Positions 57,901 to 64,000 of a stretch of 64,000 nt of DNA are shown here, piece by piece. Origin of the DNA: Heterotrichella gracilis (taxonomy: Eukaryota > Sar > Xanthophyceae > Tribonematales > Xanthonemataceae); assembly GCA_032358255.1 (NCBI GenBank), contig JAULBX010001558.1, forward strand, positions 1-64,000, given 5' to 3'. A program made the translations under genes and the position numbers. Numbering within the stretch: the first letter of the stretch is position 1; every line of letters begins with the position of its first letter. The notes under the pieces are model-generated. The model ran no database searches, was not told the DNA's origin, and saw nothing but the letters and a program-made list of their open reading frames with translations.

Positions 57901-58973
57901 GGGTTTTGGGATTTTTGCCTCACCCAGCTTCATGACGCGCAGGTACGTTGCGCTGTCATAGCCCGCAAGCTGCATGACATCGGCCTCAGTCTGCTGGATG
58001 GAGGTCTTGAAGAAGGTCCCAAACTTGTCTGGGATGTCCTTTGGTCGCTTCTTCAGCCCAGGGATGTAGCTGCAAGGGGAGGAGGGGAGGAGAGGGTCAT
58101 GGGGTGAGTGGAGGGAGGAGGGGTGGTTGGGAGGTGGTGGTGGTTGGTGTGGTTATACACCACACGGCGTAAGTAGAAAAGGGACGCGTGAGTTGGAAGA
58201 GCAGGCTTGGCATATGGATATAGAGCAATACCGTTGTGTGCAGGGTGCTTGCTGTACAAGCGCTAACCCAGTTGGACGGTGCTAGTAGATCTAGAGCACG
58301 GTCTGTTGGGCTGCATGCAAGATGGCATGCAAATGCATGCAGCCCTGGGTGCACGGATGCCGGCTAGGCAGGGGTAACAACGTCCCGTTGACCCCTGTAG
58401 CAACGGCTGTTGGGTTGCTGCATGCACTTGCGCGTGTGGCTTCCACAGGGTGCAAACACGTGTACAAGCTGGCAAATCGCAACCGCCACCCTGGGTGCCC
58501 AGTGCGCCACACCGAACCGCCCCCAACGGGGCACTTAAGGCTCCCGAGACTAGGCATTGTGTCTAACTACGCTGTAGGTCACGCAGATTATGCCCGCCCG
58601 GTGCCTTGAAGCCAGGCTCTGGTGGAATGAGCCATGTACGGGTGGCTGGCGATGGGGCCGCGAGACCCATGTGTGCGCGTGTGACAAGGCAGAAAACCCT
58701 GCGATCTGACGCATCGCAGGGACTATACCCCAGTTTGCGCCTAAGAAAGCCTAAACCAACGCGCTGGGCGGTGTTAGAGGGTTGCGCGCGGTGGTATGGC
58801 GCCCCAGGGGCCGCGCCAAGATGTTCTTCGAAGGGTGGGGCTCACCTCTTGGGGGCATAGAACTTCTTGGTGAAGTCCTTCCTGGCGAAGATGCTGAGCA
58901 GAAGCCATAGGAGGAGGCCCACCACGAAGTTAATAGCGGCGGCAATCGCGAAGGACTTGCCAGAAGTTGCCAT
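48983..58973 (-). CDS. CSC1/OSCA-type mechano- or osmosensitive cation channel
   Basis: DUF221/TMEM63/OSCA family membrane channel, which admits calcium on osmotic or mechanical stress. Seventeen exons close in phase to 999 residues: 58973-58846, 58069-57924, 57501-57437, 57041-56907, 56576-56391, 55944-55792, 55336-55083, 54550-54352, 54018-53836, 53528-53344, 53012-52902, 52491-52316, 51824-51700, 51016-50867, 50517-50224, 49928-49704, 49267-48983. The N-terminal span is IAAAINFVVGLLLWLLLSIF. The next two spans are TVFLVLGILCNITIL and WAVTWIGAIFLWWILW, followed by ASHTVLVTDIPG, the start of the cytosolic RNA-recognition-like domain. That loop (exons 7 to 10) carries a Glu/Asp-rich insert. 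The pore region has AVIGVAFIVMTTFFLVPIGA, VFFGSIIGGSVFGQF and SVFFMTYIMIR, then FATLRVVPLVIFWLRSRLSY. The C-terminus is an acidic Pro/Ala-rich tail. Only about 530 bp separate it from divergent APC11. Confidence 0.93.
49503..49570. repeat. CAC/CCA trinucleotide-rich tract
   Basis: Imperfect CACCAC units with GCC interruptions lie in the last CSC1 intron. Confidence 0.85.
49574..49655 (-). repeat. Echo of CSC1 exon 16 end
   Basis: GGCAGGAGGCGTCGTGCAGC and the following GAGATGA repeat the donor-side end of exon 16 (from 49704) almost exactly, so this copy is young. Confidence 0.92.
50050..50112 (-). repeat. Echo of CSC1 exon 15 end
   Basis: GGTCTGCTGGCCCACGTACA and AGCACCAGGTA match the donor-side end of exon 15 (from 50224) with few changes. 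Confidence 0.92.
50610..50800 (-). repeat. Echoes of CSC1 exon 14 end
   Basis: 50610-50672 repeats the exon 14 end (GTCATGAAGAACACCGATGT, then CTGCGGCAGCGCAGTG). 50770-50800 repeats the adjacent donor region (CACCCTGATCATGATGT). The real exon end is at 50867. Confidence 0.9.
51171..51572 (-). repeat. Echoes of CSC1 exon 14 start and exon 13 end
   Basis: 51171-51240 and 51430-51460 repeat the acceptor side of exon 14 (GAAGAACACAACCACAACCT in the first). 51504-51572 repeats the donor side of exon 13 (ACCTGGAACACGAAGAACTT). All three lie in the single intron between these exons, each nearer its own exon type. Confidence 0.9.
51920..52300 (-). repeat. Echoes of CSC1 exon 13 start and tandem echoes of exon 12 end
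   Basis: 51920-51965 repeats the acceptor side of exon 13 (GGAAGATGGTGAGAACCAG). 52107-52205 and 52206-52300 are two tandem copies of a 97-base unit made of the exon 12 donor side plus GGTTTTAGGTTAGGGTTTCC; the third unit is the real exon end at 52316. Confidence 0.9.
52583..52690 (-). repeat. Two echoes of CSC1 exon 12 start
   Basis: ACGACGGATGGACGTCTCCC and ATGACGGATGGACACCTCCC repeat the acceptor side of exon 12, with a shared AT-rich spacer (TTTACTTGGTTGCATAATAA). Confidence 0.85.
52844..52877. repeat. AAT trinucleotide repeat
   Basis: Imperfect (AAT)n in the CSC1 intron between exons 11 and 12. Confidence 0.9.
53050..53335 (-). repeat. Two tandem echoes of CSC1 exon 10 end
   Basis: Units near 53055-53165 and 53186-53330 each hold a copy of the exon 10 donor side (GTGATGAATGC, then CTCAAGGATC or CTCCAGGATC) followed by the same intron stretch (GGTTCAGGGTAT, then TACGTTC). 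Unit length is about 135 bases. Confidence 0.88.
54083..54295 (-). repeat. Echoes of CSC1 exon 9 start
   Basis: 54083-54127 matches exon 9 start closely (GCCGTAGATCTTGGTGAACTC). Shorter, older pieces at 54172-54205 and 54268-54293 keep ACAACCTGGG. Confidence 0.82.
54908..54972 (-). repeat. Echo of CSC1 exon 7 end
   Basis: ACTCACTCTGGAACCAGGCT and TCCAGGCGCCTGACCCC repeat the donor side of exon 7 (from 55083) with a short internal gap. Confidence 0.9.
55494..55735 (-). repeat. Three tandem echoes of CSC1 exon 6 end
   Basis: Copies near 55494-55535, 55573-55630 and 55676-55730 contain GGTACTGCATGCGTGGCTCG or variants, each followed by ACCAAACCCTAGGTG-type intron sequence. The real exon end at 55792 is the fourth unit. 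Confidence 0.9.
56018..56180 (-). repeat. Two tandem echoes of CSC1 exon 6 start
   Basis: ATCTTGGCGCTGCCAGACTC at 56023 and ATCTTGGCGCTGCCGGGTTC at 56130 repeat the acceptor side of exon 6, including the CTGCAG splice site in the first copy. Confidence 0.92.
57106..57158 (-). repeat. Echo of CSC1 exon 4 start
   Basis: The minus-strand translation DNQVNPLLAVSA echoes the exon 4 start GNQVDTLLSLGG, about 65 bases upstream of the exon with TTTAGGG motifs between. Confidence 0.78.
57705..57905 (-). repeat. Four tandem echoes of CSC1 exon 2 end
   Basis: Copies at about 57711, 57769, 57826 and 57878 resemble the donor-side end of exon 2 at 57924 (CAGCTTCATGACGCGCAGGT). The pitch is 50 to 60 bases, and each copy is followed by a TAGGGTTT-type motif. 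Confidence 0.88.
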
Positions 58974-59506
58974 CGTTTCTGCGCACTAGTGCAACGCCGG
59001 AGAGTGAATTGACTGCAGAGCGAACGACGCAGGGTCTATTCCATCGCTGGCCGCTAGGCACGACCCACGGCGCTGAAAACCTACACCAAAGCTTGGTGCT
59101 TTACACGATCGCAGGCGTGCTTTGTGCGTTGTGTGTGACGAGTGGGCTTCACTTTCAAAGGGTTCTGAAATTAATGGGCATTTTTTAATGGGTATTTGTT
59201 TCTATTTTCTGCTGCTTCTGGTTCAGTGCATGCATCTTCAGCTTTGCATCTGGGTATAACCGTGGATATACCTATCGTGTGCAAGCAATCGTTGAGCAGT
59301 TTGCGTGTCCTTCGTGCTACATATCTTGACTGCAGCCACGTTGTGGGTATCGCTCGTTTTGTCACTGCTAAGAGGCACTGTAGAAACCAAAGTGTTTTCA
59401 AACCGGTGTCCAGCGCCAAAGTTATCCTTTCCAGCAGTCTTTTGCTGCGAAGAAGTTCCCTGGTATTAACTCGGTTTTGTGGGCGTTCCACCAACGGCAC
59501 CCAGGC
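58974..59506. promoter_or_regulatory. Shared divergent promoter region of CSC1 and APC11
   Basis: Only 533 bases separate the two start codons, which face away from each other, so regulatory sequence is probably shared. A TTTCTGGTTCAG acceptor-like stretch near 59210-59226 may end a 5' UTR intron of APC11. No clear TATA box was found. Confidence 0.5.
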
Positions 59507-59791
59507 ATGACCTTCAAGGTCACCATCCAGCAATGGCATGCAGTGGGAACCTGGACGTGGGACGCTGGTGACGACGTGTGCGGTATCTGCCGCATGCCCT
59601 TTGACGGCTGCCCTCCTGACGCCAAATACCCAGGCGATGACAGCCCAGTGGTGTGGGGAGTGTGCGGCCATGCCTTCCACCTGCAGTGTATCAACAAGTG
59701 GCTCTCTTCTCAAGCTGAGCAGAAGTGCCCGTTCTGCCGACGGAACTGGGAGTTCAAGTCTGCCAACACCGTGCAAGAGGAAGAGAGCTGA
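59507..59791 (+). CDS. APC11: Anaphase-promoting complex subunit 11, RING-H2
   Basis: RING-H2 subunit that recruits the E2 enzyme to the anaphase-promoting complex, the ubiquitin ligase driving mitotic exit. One uninterrupted frame gives 94 residues, near the 84 of human APC11. The N-terminal strand (MTFKVTIQQWHAVGTWTW) pairs with the cullin-like APC2. RING ligands visible: CGIC, then VCGHAFHLQC, then CPFC, ending RRNWEFKS. In most orthologues the loop between the first pairs reads GCCPDCKxPGDDCP; here it is GCPPDAKYPGDDSP, so three of its four cysteines are gone and the extra zinc site of the family is probably lost. A short acidic tail (TVQEEES) is added. It is the only intronless gene in the window and shares a promoter with CSC1. 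A TGTAA lies near 60525. Confidence 0.93.
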   Translation: MTFKVTIQQWHAVGTWTWDAGDDVCGICRMPFDGCPPDAKYPGDDSPVVWGVCGHAFHLQCINKWLSSQAEQKCPFCRRNWEFKSANTVQEEES

Positions 59792-61620
59792 GTTGGGGAA
59801 AGCTGACATCTTACTACATATACTGGGGTGGGCTTAGCAGGGGTGCACAGCGGGTGGGGTTCAAAGACTGGGGTGGGACACAGGACCACAGAGTTACATC
59901 ACTGCTGACGCTGTGGGGAGGAGTAGCAGAGACTGTGATGCTCTTCATCATGGCACCTTTGCTCGTAACGACAAATTTTTCCTTTATGTGCATATCAGCT
60001 ATGTTCTCCTCATTCCTTCTGTGATTCCTGTGCTGGCAAAGCCTGTCAGGGAGGCATAGAACACTCTGTATCCTATCTTGTTTATTCCAGCTACCTATTC
60101 TGCCCTTGAATACTTGCAGTGGGCACTGTGGGCACGCTACAGCAACTTCCTGTGTGGGGCTGCTGCACCCTTGCAGCCTTTTGTGCGTTCCTCTTACTTT
60201 CCTTCAGAGGTGTACCTGACAGATATGCATGTGGGCGTGCTGCCGAAAGGGCCTGTTGGCGTGCACATCGTGTGCGAGCACTATCCTATGGCCGAAGTAG
60301 TCATGGCCTACTAGTCTTTGCAGTTACCAGTATATCGCCTGTATGGCGTGGGGCGTTTTACCAGTAAGACCTGCCGTAAGTATTCATTTCCCCATAGTTT
60401 GTACATTATGGCGTCGTTGGCTGACGCATTCCCAGCTCTTTCTTGTCCAGCTAGCTGCTATTTGAACTGTTGATGATTCGCGGGGGCTGGCCCGGGAAGC
60501 CTTTGTGCTTCTCTTTGGCAGCTTGTAACTTTTATTACCGTATATATAACTGACAGGGTTGCCACTTTGTGGCTCTATTGACTTTGGCCCTGCCATTGGC
60601 TGCCAGGGCCTAAAGTGACTGGTTGCCAGCCCCTTTCCTTTTTTGGCAATGCATAAAAAAGTAAATATTTAAAATTGGCGCCAATGGAGTGTTCCGTTTG
60701 CATTCACCTGCCGTACTCCCCCCTAAACAGCACGTGCGGGGGCCACAGGCCTTTTGCAGCAAGTCTTGAAAGGCGAGCATCGAACCTGGTGTCGTCAACT
60801 AACGGCGTAACAAGGGGAGCAAAACGTGCAAACGCTCCTGGCTCTCGAGTACCTGATCTGTTGTGGGTGGAATTGCGGCACAGGCTTTGGCCAGCAGACC
60901 GGTTGTTACAGCACGTAGTCACACAGCTTTCATGTGTCTTAATGTGGGAACTGGGCGAGTTCCGTCCTGGTAGGTTGGTGTCCTTGGCATTGCTTGCTGT
61001 GTGCACTCCACCCGCTCGATGGAAGTCCACTGCTTGTAGTAGGTACACATGAACCTTGCGCGGCATGGCCTTGTAGAAACTTCTCAGCAGGTGTCCCAAG
61101 AGGCCAACGTTGCTCAGGACGCTGCAATAATTGCAACGCTTGCTTGTGTTGGCTTAGGAAGAGTTGCATGCTGCCCCAGTCAGATGTTTTTATCAACTTC
61201 TGGGCGACATCTGCACCGTTACGCTTGACCCAGTGGGGGGTGCCTGCTGTGTGCAACTCGCAAGTTGTGGCAGTTATCTAAGGGCTTTCCCCGACCCAGG
61301 TTTCCATGTTGACTATGCCACATCAAGTTTTGATAGCACATTGTGCTCAACAACCAACTAATACCCAAGCCACTTGCATGCAGTCAGTGCCTACAGGAGG
61401 AGGCTCTGACTCCCACACAAGGCTTCCATACCACACCACACCCTGCCTTACAAGACACCTTGCCCTCATCCAGCCCTGTGTACTCTGCAGGCCCCTCCTT
61501 AGTGACCTGCCATCCAGCCAACACTGTTGGTAGCTGCCACCTGCAGTAGCCAGCCCACAGCGCTCTCCTAGCAACACCTGTCACCACACACTCCTGTCGA
61601 AACACACACACATCGCTGCA
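59792..61620. other. APC11 3' UTR and ATE1 upstream region
   Basis: No supported gene. Short ORFs on both strands have no domain features. The TGTAA near 60525 would give APC11 a 3' UTR of about 740 bases. Confidence 0.45.
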
Positions 61621-64000
61621 ATGCCTATGGACTCGATCATCGACGACGGGGGCGTCTACTCCGCCACCTGTGGCTACTGCTCCAGCTCAGACCGGACCAG
61701 CGTCAGCCATGGCATGTATGCACACCGCCTGTCAGTCTCGGCATACCAAGCCCTGCTGGATAGGGGCTGGAGGCGATCGGGCTGCTGGCTCTACAAGCCC
61801 GACCCCTCAGCCTCCTGCTGCCCGCCCTACACCATCCGCCTGGACATCCACAAGTTCACCCCGAACAAGGTGCAGCGCCGCGTGCTGCGAAGGCTGGAGA
61901 ACTACCTGGATGGCAGCTGGCAACCGAGTGGCGAGGGGCCAGCAAAGGGCTCCACCGCATTCCCACCCAACACCACAGCAACGCCACCAACCTCCCCAGC
62001 ACACCACCTGGAGTTGGACCCCCCACCCCACCCCATCCTGCCTCGGGAGGTGGCGCAGCCAGGCCCGTCAGCCCGCAACGTGGGTACCTCCCCCAGCAGG
62101 GCGTGCGCCGAGAAGCGACAGAAGCTGGGCCATTTAGCCCACCTGGGCCCGCCTCACTTCCCCCACTCTCGGCTACAGCTCTTCCTGGAGTCACCCGACG
62201 AGGCAGCACACCAGCTGTGCACCTTGGTGGGGGAGGCAGTGCGGGAGGCGGTGGCACACAAAGGGCTGCCAGACCTGCAATACCCTAACCCTAGGGTTCA
62301 GGTGCCGACACAGAAGGCGCGCAAAACCCTATTAGGCAGCGTGCGCTTCACCTCCCCCTCCTGCTTCGCCATGGCGGCCGAAATTAGGAAGTCCAGCGGG
62401 CAATCAGCCTCCACTAGCGGGGGCGCCACCCCCGCGGCGCCGTTCTCCCCCCCTGCCATTGCGCAGCTGCTGGCAGATGCAGCCAATGAGTTGCTGGCAA
62501 GTGGGGCATCAGTGGAGGCCATGTGGGTGGTGGAGCGGGTGGAGGCTACATCAGGGCACCTCAATTTCTACCTCCTGGGTAGGTCCACAGTATTTTATTG
62601 TGGCACCTCATTTTCAGTTTTCATATCCTATAGCCCTGCTATAGCACCTCGATGTGCATTCCCATTGCCAGGAATTTCCATTTGTATGTGCCTGGCGCTT
62701 CAATGTATATTACCTGGCACCTCAATGCTCACTTCCTGGGTGGCTCCTCTGCAGGCGAGGAGCAGGCGGCGGAGGCGGCATTGGCGGGGCGGGGGGCAGA
62801 TGGAGCGCACGAAACAGGTGGGCATTCTGTTTGGGCCACATGTGGCATTGGCACTGGTGTGGGAGCATGTTGGGAAAGGCCATGGGCTCATCTATGCATG
62901 GGAGGTGCTAGTGGTGGGCACATGCATGCAGGATTGTACTGGGCGCTATGCCGTGTTGGGTGCATGCCACATGCATGCAGCCTCATGTTGGGTGGTAGGT
63001 CGGCATGGAGGACAATGACGGTAGGCCAGCTGTAAGCCAATCAGTGTGTGCATGTGAGCCTTAGGATTGGCAACGTTTGCTGATCATGGCAATATGGTTG
63101 CTGATCAGTGCGAGCATTTGAAATGCGGCACAACGGCGAGTTGAGCTCATGGAACTGTCATTGGACAGGAGAGGGGCGTGTAAATGCACCTGCATTCTGC
63201 CCTCCCTTACCCTACCCGGCACCAATTAGTCGGGTAGTCACAGCGCCAATTTACACCGCCCTCATTTTCCAACCAATGACCCGCTCCCACCCAACCCCCA
63301 CCAGGAGACCCCGACTCCACCCACTCTTCCGACACTGATGCCCCCATTGGGCACCGCACCAGCCCACCAGCCACCACCAGCCACCAGCACCAGCCCACCA
63401 TTTCCACCCGCTCACCAGCGTGCGCGTCCCCGGCGACCGCCATGATGCCCTCCCCTCCTCCACCCATGCGCCACTCCCTTGAGCTGCGCCTCCTGCCCTC
63501 CACACCAGCCCTGGTGGAGCAGGAGTGGCCGTTGTACCGCAAGTACCAGGTGGGGCCTCTTATAGGGTTTGTTGCAGAGGTTTGTAGGGTTTGCGACGTT
63601 GCCCAGTGTATTGGATATACCAGGTGGGGAGCGCAAGACGAGTTTTATTTTGTTGTTAGGGTTGATAACAAACAGGGTTTTGTGGCGGTGGGCACCTCTG
63701 GTGGAGGAGGAGTGGCGGCTGTACCGGAAGAAGCGGGTGCACAGGACTTCTATAGGGTCGCTAATAGGTCTCTTGTCGGGGTTTCAAGCTGTTTTTGTGG
63801 CAATTGCTAGCGATGGTGGAGTAGGAGTGGCCGTTGTTACGCATTTACCAGGTGGTGGGGGCACAGGATTCCTGTAGGGATATTGCAGATCTGTTCTTTG
63901 AAGTACCAAAAAGCCACAACCACCTACCACCACCCCCCGTATTCAACCCCCTTACACGTGCAGATGCTCCACCATGGCGAGAGCCGCGAGGCCACCACCG
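61621..64000 (+). CDS. ATE1: Arginyl-tRNA-protein transferase, N-terminal part, 3' end outside window
   Basis: Transfers arginine from Arg-tRNA to acidic N-termini, marking proteins for the N-degron pathway. Exons seen: 61621-62578, 62755-62817, 63305-63549 and from 63964 to the window edge; phases agree. The start MPMDSIIDDGGVYSA leads into the conserved N-terminal domain: TCGYCSSS, SHGMYAHRLSVSAYQALLDR, GWRRSGCWLYKPD and SCCPPYTIRL. The CxxC plus CC cysteines are the metal or iron-sulfur site known in this family. PNKVQRRVLRRLENYLDGSW follows. Exon 3 has HSLELRLLPSTPALVEQEWP and LYRKYQ, and exon 4 begins MLHHGESREATT, the lead-in to the GNAT-like C-terminal domain beyond the edge. A Pro/Ser/Thr-rich linker, partly in exon 3, is longer than usual. 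Echoes fill introns 1 and 3. Confidence 0.93.
62594..62742 (+). repeat. Echoes of ATE1 exon 1 end
   Basis: TGGCACCTCATTTTC near 62601, CTGGCGCTTCAATGTATATT near 62693 and CTGGCACCTCAATGCTCACT near 62714 resemble the exon end (GGGCACCTCAATTTCTACCT). The last copy also keeps TTCCTGGGTGG. Confidence 0.72.
63602..63870 (+). repeat. Three echoes of ATE1 exon 3 end
   Basis: 63602-63632 keeps the donor (ATACCAGGTGGGG). 63695-63762 keeps GGTGGAGGAGGAGTGGCGGC and TGTACCGGAAG. 63810-63870 keeps GGAGTAGGAGTGGCCGTTGT and ACCAGGTGG. All lie in the intron after exon 3. Confidence 0.85.

Noticed and set aside
57705-57905. CRISPR-like array
   Set aside because: Regular spacing of short repeats, but units are degraded exon ends with unequal spacers in a eukaryotic intron.
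61621-63018. Single long ATE1 ORF to 63018
   Set aside because: The frame stays open past the exon 1 donor at 62579, but sequence after it is non-family and echo-rich; splicing to 62755 and 63305 restores the ATE1 sequence.

Overview
The window looks like nuclear DNA of a green alga, probably a chlorophyte of the Chlorophyceae type. The evidence is: intron-rich genes with GC-rich exons and long GT-AG introns; plant-type genes (plastid DUF760 protein, allantoate deiminase, OSCA/CSC1 channel); TGTAA motifs, the usual chlorophycean poly(A) signal, downstream of several stops; and many scattered copies of the plant telomere unit TTTAGGG inside introns. A volvocalean relative such as Haematococcus is only a guess. 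No prokaryotic operon, CRISPR array, rRNA or convincing tRNA was seen.

Layout. 1-541: last exon of an M1 aminopeptidase N (+). 1685-2765: small plastid-type membrane protein with a Gln-rich coiled coil (+). 3380-4030: promoter-like and foldback-rich repeat DNA. 4601-9179: APEX2-type AP endonuclease (-). 9917-10431: small plastid-type membrane protein (+). 12802-18376: allantoate deiminase (+). 19038-19798: possible small membrane protein (+). 20850-21362: decayed tandem copies of the deiminase last exon. About 22040-22395: LINE remnant. 22532-27850: ORC5 (+). 30110-31328: Ser-rich unknown (-). 32543-34460: secreted glycoprotein-like unknown (+). 35813-41773: METTL13-type dual methyltransferase (-). 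43372-47051: plastid DUF760 protein (-). 48983-58973: CSC1/OSCA channel (-). 59507-59791: APC11 (+), divergent from the channel gene. 61621 to the end: arginyl-tRNA-protein transferase ATE1 (+), cut by the window edge.

The genes are unrelated housekeeping functions: DNA repair (APEX2), replication licensing (ORC5), cell cycle (APC11), N-degron pathway (ATE1), translation factor methylation (METTL13), purine nitrogen recycling (allantoate deiminase) and mechano/osmosensing (CSC1). Exon joins were worked out by hand from splice signals and reading phase. For APEX2, AAH, ORC5, METTL13, DUF760 and CSC1 the phases close across 7 to 17 exons.

The most striking feature is not a gene. Nearly every multi-exon gene carries, in the introns beside its exons or just after its stop, short degraded copies of the neighbouring exon edge, often with the splice site included. 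I call these exon echoes. They occur singly or in tandem series of up to four and are commonly separated by TTTAGGG-like motifs. They suggest an ongoing duplication process that builds introns from exon borders.
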